Source: Campylobacterales bacterium
GTDB taxonomy: Bacteria > Campylobacterota > Campylobacteria > Campylobacterales > QNZT01
Reading direction: 5' to 3'
Length of the DNA stretch: 35,086 nucleotides
Assembly (NCBI GenBank): GCA_027066435.1
Contig: JAMONX010000091.1
Span: forward strand, 1-35,086
Below the pieces are notes generated by a model, which was not told the origin of the DNA, searched no databases, and saw nothing but the letters and a program-made list of their open reading frames with translations. The position numbers and the translations under genes were made by a program. Below, piece after piece: positions 17,019 through 24,811 of this stretch; the first letter of the stretch is position 1, and the number at the start of each line of letters is the position of its first letter.

Positions 17019-17663
17019 ATGTTTTTTAAAAACAAAAAACAAGATAATGTACCAGAAGCAACCCCTGTGAGAGTTTCATCATTTTTAACAAGAAGCAGTA
17101 AGTTTGAAGGAAATATTACAACTAATGATAATGTAGAGATAGGTGGCGAATTTATTGGTAATATTGATTGCAAAAAAGAGGTTATCCTCAGTGAATTTGG
17201 CTCAATATTAGGGGATATAAAAGCTGAAAAAGTCTCTAGCAATGGTAAAATAGCTGGAAAGGTTGTATGTAGCTCATTTGAAGGAGATCAAAAATCTTTT
17301 ACAAAAGATAAAATTGAAGCTAAAAATATTAGTATGACTGGGATATTTGAAGGTGTTATAGAATGCGAGAAATTATCTATAAAAGAGAGTGGAAATATCA
17401 AAGCAACTGTCCAATCAAAAAGTATTGATATATCAGGAAAAATTGAAGGCGATATTGCATGTGAAACTTTATCAACCACGATGCATGCAAATGTTAAAGG
17501 GAAACTTTTTGTAAATAAGCTATTAAATAATGGTGGAACGATTGATGGATTTATAGGAAAATATCAAGAAATTTTAATCGATGAAAAAGAGATTATAAAA
17601 GAAGATTCTAAAATTTCTAAAAATGTGAAAACTGTAAAAGAGAAAGAGTTATTGCCAAGCTAA
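17019..17663 (+). CDS. Bactofilin family cytoskeletal protein
   Basis: The 214-residue protein is built of short beta-helix turns typical of bactofilins: GGEFIGNIDCKKEV, GKIAGKVVC, GIFEGVIECEKL, SGKIEGDIACETL and ANVKGKL follow one another at roughly regular spacing. Bactofilins self-assemble into filaments and can place cell-wall enzymes; in Helicobacter CcmA controls helical shape. The beta-helix region spans about residues 20-180, longer than most single-domain bactofilins, and could be two partly repeated blocks. No M23 peptidase gene, the common partner, is adjacent. Confidence 0.9.
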   Translation: MFFKNKKQDNVPEATPVRVSSFLTRSSKFEGNITTNDNVEIGGEFIGNIDCKKEVILSEFGSILGDIKAEKVSSNGKIAGKVVCSSFEGDQKSFTKDKIEAKNISMTGIFEGVIECEKLSIKESGNIKATVQSKSIDISGKIEGDIACETLSTTMHANVKGKLFVNKLLNNGGTIDGFIGKYQEILIDEKEIIKEDSKISKNVKTVKEKELLPS

Positions 17664-17673
17664 TGTGAAAGTG

Positions 17674-17694
17674 GTGAGGACACCATGTCCTCAC
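17674..17694. terminator. Bidirectional hairpin between bactofilin and the zinc-ribbon gene
   Basis: GTGAGGACA (17674-17682) pairs with TGTCCTCAC (17686-17694) around a CCA loop, between convergent genes whose stops are at 17663 and 17701. The flanks are AAAATTTT on one side and TTTCAC on the other strand, so U-runs are short but it is well placed to end both transcripts. Confidence 0.65.
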
Positions 17695-17700
17695 AAAATT

Positions 17701-17892
17701 TTAAGAGACTTTCTCTTTTACTTCATTGTTTGACTTTACTATCTCTCCGCTACCGTGAATAACTTGTGGTATGCATGAAGTACAGATATGTACATCTTCT
17801 CCTAAGCAAACTGCTTTTATGAAAACAGTTTTATTTGTGGCAGTTGAATCTACCATGCAAACATTGCAATATTGTTTATCGTTTAATTCCAT
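17701..17892 (-). CDS. Small zinc-ribbon-like protein of unknown function
   Basis: The 63-residue protein has two CxxC pairs (Cys9/Cys12 and Cys37/Cys40) plus Cys29. The two pairs are 24 residues apart, the usual layout of a small zinc ribbon or rubredoxin-like knuckle. A basic/acidic tail ends in EVKEKVS. It stands alone between two convergent or divergent neighbours. I do not recognise a named family. It could bind zinc or DNA/RNA, or act as a small redox protein. Confidence 0.65.
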   Translation of the reverse strand: MELNDKQYCNVCMVDSTATNKTVFIKAVCLGEDVHICTSCIPQVIHGSGEIVKSNNEVKEKVS

Positions 17893-17965
17893 TTTTTATC
17901 CTTATAATTTTGGTAGTAAAGTTTATCGAAATAAGTTTATTTATAGATTGATTTAGCTCAATTTT

Positions 17966-17974
17966 TGATACAAT
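17966..17974 (+). promoter_or_regulatory. Extended -10 promoter of luxS
   Basis: TGATACAAT has the TGn extension followed by TACAAT. It predicts a start near 17981 and a short leader that includes the TTAAGGA ribosome-binding site of luxS. Confidence 0.5.
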
Positions 17975-17996
17975 GTAAAAAAATTAAGGATTTTAG

Positions 17997-18512
17997 ATGC
18001 CAATGTTAGATAGTTTTATGGTAGATCATACAAAGATGAAAGCACCTGCAACAAGGGTTGCGAAAAAGATGACAACACCAAGTGGAGATATTATAACTGT
18101 ATTTGATTTGAGATTTTATGCACCAAATAGAGATATCATGAGTGAAAAAGGTACTCATACGCTAGAGCATCTTTTTGCTGGTTTTATCAGAGAACATTTA
18201 AATAGTAAAGATGTTGAGATTATAGATGTCTCGCCTATGGGATGCAGAACTGGTTTTTATATGAGTTTGCTTGGTGAGCCTGATGAGATGAGAGTTTCAC
18301 AAGCTTGGAAAGAGGCGATGAAGGATGTATTAAAAGTTGAAAATCAAGATGATATCCCTGAGTTAAATGTATATCAATGTGGTACTTGTAAGATGCATTC
18401 GTTAAAAGAGGCCAAGGAGATAGCAGAAGATATATTATCTCATGATATTGGTGTGATGAGTAATGAAGAGTTAAAACTTGATGAGAGCTTACTTAAAAAT
18501 GCTTCATGTTAA
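17997..18512 (+). CDS. luxS: S-ribosylhomocysteine lyase
   Basis: LuxS cleaves S-ribosylhomocysteine to homocysteine and 4,5-dihydroxy-2,3-pentanedione, the AI-2 precursor, as part of the activated methyl cycle. The 171-residue protein contains the metal-binding motif HTLEH (near residues 56-60), the catalytic cysteine in MGCRTGFY and the third metal ligand in YQCGTC. Length is normal. Its last 7 bases overlap bioA, so the two are translationally coupled. Confidence 0.97.
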   Translation: MPMLDSFMVDHTKMKAPATRVAKKMTTPSGDIITVFDLRFYAPNRDIMSEKGTHTLEHLFAGFIREHLNSKDVEIIDVSPMGCRTGFYMSLLGEPDEMRVSQAWKEAMKDVLKVENQDDIPELNVYQCGTCKMHSLKEAKEIAEDILSHDIGVMSNEELKLDESLLKNASC

Positions 18513-19798
18513 CAAATAAAATAATAAGAGAGCGAGACCTAAAGCACATATGGCATCCTTGTTCTCAAATGAAAGATTATGAGACACTCCCGTTTATACC
18601 AATAAAATCAGCCAAAGGTGAATATCTTTATGATTTTGATGGCAATCAATATCTAGATGCGATTAGTAGCTGGTGGGTTAATATATTTGGTCACTCAAAT
18701 TCTTATATAAACGAAAAAATAAAAGAGCAACTAGAGACATTGGAGCATATAATTTTTGCAGGATTTACACATGAGAGTGCTGTAAAATTGGCTGAGAGAT
18801 TGGTGAAACTTACACCTCCAAAATTAGAAAAAGTCTTTTTTGCTGATAATGGTTCAAGTGCCATAGAGATAGCACTAAAAATGAGTTTCCAATATTATAA
18901 AAATAAAGGTGAAGTGAGAAATGTTTTCATCTCATTGGAAAACAGTTATCATGGGGAAACTTTAGGTGCTTTAGCTGTTGGTGATGTATCACTTTATAAA
19001 GAGATTTATAATGAAATTTTGATAAAAACTTTCCAAGCTTTATCTCCTGCTTTAGTAGGTGAAGAAGATGCTTTAGCATCGATGGAAAACCTTTTTAAAG
19101 AGCATGAGGGGAAAATTGCTTCTGTAGTTATCGAGCCATTGGTTCAGTGTGCTGGTGGAATGGCTATGTATGATGCTAGTTATATCACAAAACTTAGAGC
19201 TTTGTGTGATAAATATGGAGTATTTTTAATTGCAGATGAAATTGCAGTAGGATTTGGAAGAACAGGAACAATGTTTGCCTGTGAGAGTGCAAATGTTACG
19301 CCCGATTTTATGTGCCTTTCAAAAGGCATTACAGGTGGTTATTTGCCACTGTCTTGTGTTCTTACTACTGATGATATATATCAAGCATTTTATTGTGATT
19401 ATAATGAAGGAAAATCGTTTCTTGATTCTCACAGTTATACGGGTAATGCTCTAGCATGTGCTGCTGCAAATGCAACTCTTGATATATTTGAAAATGAAAG
19501 TATTATTGAGAAAAATAGATCAAAAATAGAATTTTTAAGTTGTGAGCTTAAAAAATTTAAAGAGCTTGAAAATGTAAAAGAGGTTAGACAAAGAGGTATG
19601 ATTGCGGCGGTTGAGCTTAAGGGGTATAATCCAGAGCAGAGAATTGGGCTTGAAATTTATAAATATGCACTGAAAAATGAAGTACTTTTACGACCGCTAG
19701 GAAATGTAGTCTATTTTATGCCAGCATATACTATAAGTGATGAACAGATGCGTCTTATGACAGATGTTGCATATAGAGGGATTAAGAGACTTTTTTAA
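18506..19798 (+). CDS. bioA: Adenosylmethionine-8-amino-7-oxononanoate aminotransferase
   Basis: BioA makes 7,8-diaminopelargonate in biotin synthesis with S-adenosylmethionine as amino donor. The 430-residue class III aminotransferase shows the BioA N-terminus [12 protein letters not shown], the substrate motif [10 protein letters not shown], the cofactor segment [14 protein letters not shown], the Asp of [14 protein letters not shown] and the PLP lysine in [13 protein letters not shown]. It begins inside the luxS stop region. Its 3' end overlaps the convergent small gene on the minus strand by 17 bases. Confidence 0.95.
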   Translation: MLTNKIIRERDLKHIWHPCSQMKDYETLPFIPIKSAKGEYLYDFDGNQYLDAISSWWVNIFGHSNSYINEKIKEQLETLEHIIFAGFTHESAVKLAERLVKLTPPKLEKVFFADNGSSAIEIALKMSFQYYKNKGEVRNVFISLENSYHGETLGALAVGDVSLYKEIYNEILIKTFQALSPALVGEEDALASMENLFKEHEGKIASVVIEPLVQCAGGMAMYDASYITKLRALCDKYGVFLIADEIAVGFGRTGTMFACESANVTPDFMCLSKGITGGYLPLSCVLTTDDIYQAFYCDYNEGKSFLDSHSYTGNALACAAANATLDIFENESIIEKNRSKIEFLSCELKKFKELENVKEVRQRGMIAAVELKGYNPEQRIGLEIYKYALKNEVLLRPLGNVVYFMPAYTISDEQMRLMTDVAYRGIKRLF

Positions 19799-20066
19799 TT
19801 AGCTCTTTTAACTCTTCTATATCCTTTTTGGTCGCAAGACCAAGCTCATCAACAATTGTTTTAATTTTGTTTTTGAGTTCACTCTCTATTTCATCTTTTT
19901 GCTGACTTGCTTTTGCCATAGTTTCTGTAGCAGTTGCTTTTATATCATCTTTTGACTCTTCACCTTTTTTAAGGATATCGTCAAACTGATCAGAAAAACG
20001 ATCTTTTAAGAGAAGTGCTCCACCAAGGAGTGTGTATAAAAACTCCTTAGATTTGTCATCATTCAT
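19782..20066 (-). CDS. Small coiled-coil, phasin/BMFP-like protein
   Basis: The 94-residue protein starts with a short hydrophobic patch (LYTLLGGALLLKD) and continues as a charged amphipathic helix, ending in [17 protein letters not shown]. The ending resembles the heptad tail of BMFP/YqiC proteins and of short phasins. I chose the ATG at 20066 because it overlaps the stop of the HsrA-like gene as ATGA, giving translational coupling; an earlier in-frame Met would extend into that gene. A membrane- or granule-surface role is possible but not shown. Confidence 0.65.
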   Translation of the reverse strand: MNDDKSKEFLYTLLGGALLLKDRFSDQFDDILKKGEESKDDIKATATETMAKASQQKDEIESELKNKIKTIVDELGLATKKDIEELKELIKKVS

Positions 20067-20728
20067 GAAGCCTCTTTGTCCACATAGCAAAATTTATATC
20101 CTCGTCTTCGTATCGTTTCGATACACTTAATGCCAAGGTTTTTATCTAATTTTTGTCTAATTGCGTTTATAGAAGTTTCGACAACATTTGGAGTTATAAA
20201 CTCAGGCTCTTCCCAGATAGCATTTAAAAGTCTATCTTTTGAGATAACTTGGTTTTTGTGTTCTGCTAAGTAAACTAAAATATCAAAAGGTTTACCTTTT
20301 ATCTCTATTTCTTTATCACTATAAGATGTTTTTTCTTCACCTATATCGATTGTTAGTTTACCAATTTTTATACGGTTATCTATTGTTCTTCTTAGCTTTG
20401 CTTCAACTCTTGCTGAAATGATATCCGTATCAAACGGCTCTTTGATGAAATCATCAGCACCAGTTTTTAAGAATGATATCTCAGTTTCCTTATCATTGAT
20501 GATAGATAAAATTACCAAAGGAACTTTTAAATCCTTAGATATTTTTGTAATAAATTTCTTCGTCTTGTTATATTCAAGGTCGTAGTCAAGCAAAATCAAG
20601 TCATAGTTTCTAAATCGCAAAAAGTTAGAACTGTCATCTATATCATAAGAATCATCCACGATAACTCTTAAACTTAAAGCGATTTGTCTTGATAATTCCT
20701 CATCGACACCTACTGATAATATTCTCAT
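20063..20728 (-). CDS. OmpR-family response regulator, HsrA/CosR-like
   Basis: The 221-residue protein has a receiver domain (about residues 1-115) and a winged-helix DNA-binding domain. The C-terminal half is strikingly like the orphan regulators HsrA (HP1043) of Helicobacter and CosR of Campylobacter: GKPFDILVYLAEH, LLNAIWEEPEFITPNVVE, and ETIRRRGYKFCYV. Those regulators are essential and control redox and oxidative-stress genes without phosphorylation. Here the receiver has an Asp at the usual phospho-acceptor place (LLDYDLE), unlike CosR, but the N-terminal acidic pocket is incomplete (SVGVDEEL). No kinase gene is adjacent, so it is also an orphan. A strong promoter lies upstream. Confidence 0.9.
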   Translation of the reverse strand: MRILSVGVDEELSRQIALSLRVIVDDSYDIDDSSNFLRFRNYDLILLDYDLEYNKTKKFITKISKDLKVPLVILSIINDKETEISFLKTGADDFIKEPFDTDIISARVEAKLRRTIDNRIKIGKLTIDIGEEKTSYSDKEIEIKGKPFDILVYLAEHKNQVISKDRLLNAIWEEPEFITPNVVETSINAIRQKLDKNLGIKCIETIRRRGYKFCYVDKEAS

Positions 20729-20768
20729 ATAAATCCTCTTACCAAATTATTTCTTAAAGTTAAAAGGT

Positions 20769-20797
20769 AAAATAGCACAATATTATTTAAATGTCAA
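20769..20797 (-). promoter_or_regulatory. Promoter of the HsrA-like regulator gene
   Basis: On the minus strand, TTGACA (20797-20792), a 17-base spacer and TATTTT (20774-20769, preceded by TGC, an extended -10) form a near-consensus sigma-70 promoter. The start would be near 20762, giving a leader of about 34 bases with AGAGGAT before the ATG. Confidence 0.75.
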
Positions 20798-20810
20798 TTT
20801 AATATAAAGT

Positions 20811-21098
20811 TTAATATATAAAGTCAACAATTTTTGAGGAGGATGCAACCTCTTTTATATAGCTTACAATCTCCAAATGATAGGGGTGTAAAGCATAAAT
20901 ATTTAAGTCCTCTTTGCTTTTAAAATCAGTTAAAAGTGCGATGTCATAGGCTCTCTCTTCCTCTGCAAAGTTATTGCCTACTTCTATTTTTTGAAGAGGT
21001 TCAATCTTGCCTTGCATCGTTAAAAGTTTTTGTTTAACTTTTTCTTTATTTTCAAAAGAATTATCGATTAGTTTAAAAAATACAATATGTTTTACCAT
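20811..21098 (-). CDS. Dabb (stress-responsive alpha/beta barrel) family protein
   Basis: The 95-residue protein begins with MVKHIVFFKL, the hallmark of Dabb-domain proteins, and shows the central GNNFAEEERAYDIALLTDFKS and the ALHPYHLEIVSYI segment near the end. These are small ferredoxin-like-fold dimers of uncertain function in bacteria. A GGAGC site precedes the ATG. It is divergent from surE, sharing a palindromic promoter region. Confidence 0.88.
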   Translation of the reverse strand: MVKHIVFFKLIDNSFENKEKVKQKLLTMQGKIEPLQKIEVGNNFAEEERAYDIALLTDFKSKEDLNIYALHPYHLEIVSYIKEVASSSKIVDFIY

Positions 21099-21128
21099 AA
21101 AAGCTCCATTTCTTGAAATTGCTAAAAT

Positions 21129-21148
21129 TTATAATGATATCATTATAA
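21129..21148. promoter_or_regulatory. 20-bp perfect palindrome with -10 boxes, between Dabb and surE genes
   Basis: The palindrome TTATAATGATATCATTATAA contains TATAAT elements on both strands. The plus-strand box at 21144-21149 ends 6 bases before the surE ATG; the minus-strand box at 21147-21142 faces the Dabb gene, about 44 bases away. It can serve as a shared divergent promoter and as a dimer-binding operator. Confidence 0.55.
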
Positions 21149-21155
21149 TGAGTAT

Positions 21156-21947
21156 ATGATAAAAAATAAAACAATTTTAATAACAAATGATGATGGATAT
21201 GATAGTGATGGTTTAAAAGCTCTTATAAAAGCAGCAAAAACTTTAGCACGAGTTATAGTTGTAGCTCCTGCAACTGAAAAGTCAGCTTGTGCTCATAGTC
21301 TTACTTTGACAAGACCTATGAGATTTATAGAAGTTGATGATGATTTTTATAAGCTTGATGATGGAACTCCAACTGATTGTATATTTTTGGCATTAAATGC
21401 CTATTTTGATGAAAACAATAAACCTGATTTGATTTTGAGTGGAATTAACAGAGGCTCAAATATGGGTGAAGATATCACATATAGTGGAACTGTCGCTGGA
21501 GCTATGGAGGGTGTACTTTTTGGTGTCCCTTCTATCGCAATTTCTCAAGTTTGCAAAGATAAGTGTCAAAATATTTTTGATTATGGATATGATTTGGCAA
21601 TTGAAGTTGTGATTGATTTAGCAAAGAGAGTTCTTGAAGGCTCTTTTCCTTTGGGAGATAGAAAATTGTTAAATGTCAATATCCCTCCTATAAAAAAATC
21701 AGAGTTTAAAGGTTATAAAATCACCAAAGCAGGATATAGACTTTATGCAAATAGTGCACATTTACATAGAAATCCAAGAGGCGAAGAGTACTATTGGATT
21801 GGGCTTCCTGCTTTGGAATATAGAGTGAGTGAAGATGAACAGATGTGTGATTTATCTGCAATTGAGCAAGGGTTTGTATCTATAACGCCAGTGCATCTAG
21901 ACCTTACTTCTTACAGTGATATCAAAATCTTGGAGGATTGGATATGA
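21156..21947 (+). CDS. surE: 5'/3'-nucleotidase SurE
   Basis: SurE is a metal-dependent phosphatase that removes phosphate from nucleoside monophosphates and short polyphosphate. The 263-residue protein has the signature ILITNDDGYDSDGLKAL with paired Asp ligands, then VVAPATEKSACAHSLT, and the downstream LSGINRGSNMGEDITYSGTV block with the Asn ligand. No ribosome-binding site precedes the ATG, which lies 6 bases from a TATAAT box, so the mRNA may be leaderless. It overlaps the next gene by 4 bases. Confidence 0.96.
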   Translation: MIKNKTILITNDDGYDSDGLKALIKAAKTLARVIVVAPATEKSACAHSLTLTRPMRFIEVDDDFYKLDDGTPTDCIFLALNAYFDENNKPDLILSGINRGSNMGEDITYSGTVAGAMEGVLFGVPSIAISQVCKDKCQNIFDYGYDLAIEVVIDLAKRVLEGSFPLGDRKLLNVNIPPIKKSEFKGYKITKAGYRLYANSAHLHRNPRGEEYYWIGLPALEYRVSEDEQMCDLSAIEQGFVSITPVHLDLTSYSDIKILEDWI

Positions 21948-22576
21948 GATTTGCGAGGAGTAGGATACTTTTTGGTGATGACTTTTCAAAGCTTCAAGAT
22001 GCAAAAGTTCTTCTTTTAGGTGTTGGGGGAATTGGTGGTTTTTGTTTAGATTGTTTGTTTCGTAGTGGGTTACAAGATATTACGATAGTTGATTGTGATA
22101 ATTTTGAATCAAGCAATCAAAACAGACAAATTGGTAGTGAAGCAGTTGGAGCTATAAAAGTTGAACATTTAAAGACTCTCTATCCGACTGTTAAAGCACT
22201 TCATCAAAAAGTTACAAAACAGTGGTGTGAAGAGTTTGATTTTAGTGAATTTGATTTGGTTATAGATGCAATAGACGATATGCCAGCAAAAGTAGCAATT
22301 GCACACAAAGTTCACCAAAAACTCATAAGTGCAACAGGAGGAGCAAAAAAGTTAGACCCTACAAATATACAATTAACTTCTATTTGGAAGACTCACGGAG
22401 ATGCATTAGCCAAAAAGTTTCGTTATGAGTTAAAAAAGAGTGGGTTTAAAGGAGATTTTCCAGTGGCATTTTCACCTGAAAGTGCAAAGTGTACAGATCT
22501 TGGTAGTTTTGTAGGAGTAACTGGGGCTTTTGGACTTGCTATTTGCTCACAAGCTGTGAGAGAAATTATAAAGTGA
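21944..22576 (+). CDS. ThiF/TcdA-like E1 adenylating enzyme
   Basis: The 212-residue protein has the Rossmann nucleotide motif LLGVGGIGGFCLD, the Asp and Arg of the adenylation site (VDCDNFESSNQNRQIGS) and the later IDAIDDMPAKV. This pattern is that of TcdA (CsdL), which dehydrates t6A37 to ct6A in tRNA, rather than ThiF or MoeB, whose zinc cysteine pairs are absent here. It is shorter than E. coli TcdA. I chose the ATG at 21944, 7 bases after GGAGG, rather than a TTG at 21938 that would sit right on that site. Confidence 0.8.
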   Translation: MRFARSRILFGDDFSKLQDAKVLLLGVGGIGGFCLDCLFRSGLQDITIVDCDNFESSNQNRQIGSEAVGAIKVEHLKTLYPTVKALHQKVTKQWCEEFDFSEFDLVIDAIDDMPAKVAIAHKVHQKLISATGGAKKLDPTNIQLTSIWKTHGDALAKKFRYELKKSGFKGDFPVAFSPESAKCTDLGSFVGVTGAFGLAICSQAVREIIK

Positions 22577-23535
22577 AGAGTTTATTTTTACTAACTCTCT
22601 TGTTCTCTTTTGTTTGGGGCTTAGAGAAGCATAACTTTACTCCATCAAATATAAAAGATGGAAAGTTTATGAAAGTTAGGATACTTGATAGCAAAATTAT
22701 AGAAATTTCCAAAATTGAAAAAGAGAAATTTCATGGTATCTCTGGGCTTTCATATGATGAGAATCGTGATATTTTTTACTTGTTAAATGATAGAGGAAGA
22801 CTTTTTAGTGCTAGAGTTTTGGTGAGGGATGGAAAAATTGTTGATTTTATACCAATAAATGGATATAGATTAAAAGATAAATTTGGAAAAAAGTTTTTAA
22901 AACCAAAGAGAGATTCAGAAGGGATGGCAATAGTACAAGATGGAGATAAGAAGTCTCTTCTTATCTCATTTGAGGGCTATCCAAGGGTTATAGAATTTGA
23001 TGTTTATGGTAGAGGCGTAAAAGAAAATAAGAAAAATCTTACTTTGCCTAAAAAACTACAAAATATTAAAAATTATCAAGGTAGAAATTCATCATTAGAA
23101 GCTTTAACCTATCATCCAAGATATGGCATATTAACTACTGGAGAGTTCCCTCTAAAAGGTCAAAAAGATGGTTATCAAGGTATTTATAATTCAAAAGGTG
23201 AAGTGTGTAAATTTAAAAAAGATTATTTTGAAAATGCTGTAACAGAATTTGAAGTTATGAGTGATGGAAATCTTTTAGTACTTGGGAGGGATTTTGATTT
23301 TAAGAGTTTTAGTATTAGTATTACATTGAAAAAAATTTATTTAAAAAATATAGAAAATGGTAGATGCAAGGTAGAGAACTTAGCAGTTTTTACAAGTGAG
23401 GAAGGTTGGGATTTGGATAATTTTGAGGGGCTGACACACTATAAAGATAATATATATTTTATGATTAGTGATGACAATGGAAATTTTCTTCAAAAAACTA
23501 TTTTGACTATGTTTGAAGTTTCTGATTCAAAGTAA
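22573..23535 (+). CDS. Secreted phytase-like (esterase-like) beta-propeller protein
   Basis: The protein starts with a signal peptide (VKSLFLLTLLFSFVWG) followed by a beta-propeller with the conserved pieces GISGLSYDENRDIFYLLNDR, RDSEGMAI, SLEALTYHPRYGILTTGE and WDLDNFEGLTHY. These match the family described as esterase-like activity of phytase, found in periplasmic proteins. I chose the GTG at 22573, which gives a clean signal peptide and overlaps the previous stop codon; an upstream ATG at 22543 adds ten polar residues inside the previous gene. The substrate is unknown. A strong hairpin ends the gene. Confidence 0.8.
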   Translation: MKSLFLLTLLFSFVWGLEKHNFTPSNIKDGKFMKVRILDSKIIEISKIEKEKFHGISGLSYDENRDIFYLLNDRGRLFSARVLVRDGKIVDFIPINGYRLKDKFGKKFLKPKRDSEGMAIVQDGDKKSLLISFEGYPRVIEFDVYGRGVKENKKNLTLPKKLQNIKNYQGRNSSLEALTYHPRYGILTTGEFPLKGQKDGYQGIYNSKGEVCKFKKDYFENAVTEFEVMSDGNLLVLGRDFDFKSFSISITLKKIYLKNIENGRCKVENLAVFTSEEGWDLDNFEGLTHYKDNIYFMISDDNGNFLQKTILTMFEVSDSK

Positions 23536-23555
23536 GAAAAATTCTTACTTTGAAT
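23525..23555 (+). terminator. Strong hairpin terminator after the phytase-like gene
   Basis: A 14-bp perfect stem (23525-23538 with 23542-23555) and a 3-base loop of A is followed by TTTTAG. The stop codon of the phytase-like gene lies inside the left arm. It separates this gene from the convergent lipoprotein genes and may work in both directions. Confidence 0.8.
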
Positions 23556-23567
23556 TTTAGAAACTCA

Positions 23568-23729
23568 CTACTTGTGGCATCCACAAGGTGATGGTGTAGG
23601 TGTGCAAGGTGCAGCTACACAATTAGGAAGCTTAGGTTTTGCTATGTTACATGAAGCACTTTTATAAGTACATCCACTAAATGCAATAACTGATAAAGCT
23701 AAAATTGAACTGATAATAATATTTTTCAT
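23568..23729 (-). CDS. Small Cys-rich lipoprotein
   Basis: The 53-residue precursor has a lipoprotein signal ending in AFSGC (lipidated Cys at residue 20), leaving a mature peptide of about 34 residues with six cysteines counting the lipidated one, and a Pro-rich Cys-rich tail (PCTPTPSPCGCHK). The ATG at 23729 is preceded by AGGAG, which decides the start against a longer upstream reading. It follows another small lipoprotein gene of the same design. Function unknown; metal binding is plausible from the cysteines. Confidence 0.72.
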   Translation of the reverse strand: MKNIIISSILALSVIAFSGCTYKSASCNIAKPKLPNCVAAPCTPTPSPCGCHK

Positions 23730-23742
23730 CTTTTCTCCTTTC

Positions 23743-23913
23743 TTAGTTTTTATTTTTTGGTAAACAGTCACCATATGGACCGGGTACACAATCTGGTAAA
23801 TCTTCACAGCCAACACAGTTACTCACATCAGGAGTTTTTACTGATTTAGTACTGCATCCGCTAAAAGCTATCATAGTAACTGTTATTAAAGTTGTAAAAA
23901 GTAATTTATTCAT
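23743..23913 (-). CDS. Small Cys-rich lipoprotein, paralogue-like to its neighbour
   Basis: This 56-residue gene encodes a signal peptide with lipobox AFSGC (Cys20) and a mature part with spaced cysteines (NCVGCEDLPDCVPGPYGDC). The same lipobox, size and cysteine-proline style as the next gene, 13 bases downstream, point to an old duplication or a pair working together. AAGGGA upstream of the ATG can act as ribosome-binding site. No family is recognised. Confidence 0.7.
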   Translation of the reverse strand: MNKLLFTTLITVTMIAFSGCSTKSVKTPDVSNCVGCEDLPDCVPGPYGDCLPKNKN

Positions 23914-24092
23914 TTACTATCCCTTCTTAAAAGATAAATAAAGTTTACCAAATATGGATAAAAATAGCAATAACTATTGTTTTTTTGGTATAACAAATAA
24001 AGAGTATGTTACAAAATGTAAGTTTTATATAAAAGTATATAAAATCATCTTAGCAAAACACAATACAATTTTTCAAAAAGGCAGATACAATT

Positions 24093-24800
24093 ATGAAAAA
24101 AGAAGAAACTTCAATAGCTCTTTTAATAGATTGTGACAATATTAGTCACAACTCTATAGAGGGAATTATCAACGAATTATCCAAATATGGTGTTATAAAC
24201 ATCAAAAATGCTTATGGAAACTGGAAAAGCCCAAAACTAAAAGGTTGGGAAGAGAAGCTTTTAGAGTTTGCAATACAACCTATACAACAGTTTGACTACA
24301 CAAAAGGTAAAAATGCAACTGACATCGCTATGATAATAGATGCTATGGATATACTCTATTCACAAAACATGGACGCATTTGCACTTGCAACTAGTGATAG
24401 TGATTTTACTCCTATTGTTATGAGGCTTTTAAGAAATGGCTTAAAAGTATATGGTTTTGGCGAGGAAAAAACACCAGATCCTTTTATCAATGCCTGTTCA
24501 CAGTTTATAAAAACCGAGAGCTTAGTGCAGGATGTTAAGCAGCCTAAATTTGATAAAAAAGCACTCAGAAAAGATACAAAACTAGTAAGTTGGCTTAGAA
24601 ATGCGACCCTTCGCACGATGAATGAAGATGGTTGGTCAAATTTATCTAAGATAGGAGCTTACATCTCAAATAACTCTTCATTTTCTCCTGTAAACTATGG
24701 TTATCAGAAATTAGGAGATATCATCCGTGAAATTGATTTATTTGATATTGAGATGCGACTAAATAATAAACAGATGTATATTAAGGATAAGAGAGGGTGA
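24093..24800 (+). CDS. NYN-domain putative ribonuclease with OST-HTH/LOTUS domain
   Basis: The 235-residue protein has an N-terminal NYN (LabA/DUF88, PIN-like) domain: first acidic motif ALLIDCDNIS (near residues 9-18), FDYTKGKNATDIAMIIDAMD in the middle with its Asp, and ATSDSDFTPIVMRLL near 98-112. These acidic residues form the metal site of NYN ribonucleases. The C-terminal 70 residues (from LVSWLRNATLRT to the end) resemble an OST-HTH/LOTUS RNA-binding domain. NYN-LOTUS proteins are widespread in bacteria with RNA-related but mostly undefined roles. Its 3' end abuts the 3' end of the convergent tracrRNA gene; a link to CRISPR is not shown. Confidence 0.85.
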   Translation: MKKEETSIALLIDCDNISHNSIEGIINELSKYGVINIKNAYGNWKSPKLKGWEEKLLEFAIQPIQQFDYTKGKNATDIAMIIDAMDILYSQNMDAFALATSDSDFTPIVMRLLRNGLKVYGFGEEKTPDPFINACSQFIKTESLVQDVKQPKFDKKALRKDTKLVSWLRNATLRTMNEDGWSNLSKIGAYISNNSSFSPVNYGYQKLGDIIREIDLFDIEMRLNNKQMYIKDKRG

Positions 24801-24811
24801 GATAAAGTTTT

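Noticed and set aside
23954-24136. A 60-codon plus-strand frame overlapping the NYN gene start.
   Set aside because: It has no ribosome-binding site, an unusual composition and a large out-of-frame overlap with the well-supported NYN gene.
24093-24800. NYN-LOTUS protein as an established Cas accessory protein.
   Set aside because: It is only adjacent, on the same strand as cas9 but separated by the tracrRNA; such genes are common elsewhere. Kept as a low-weight finding only.
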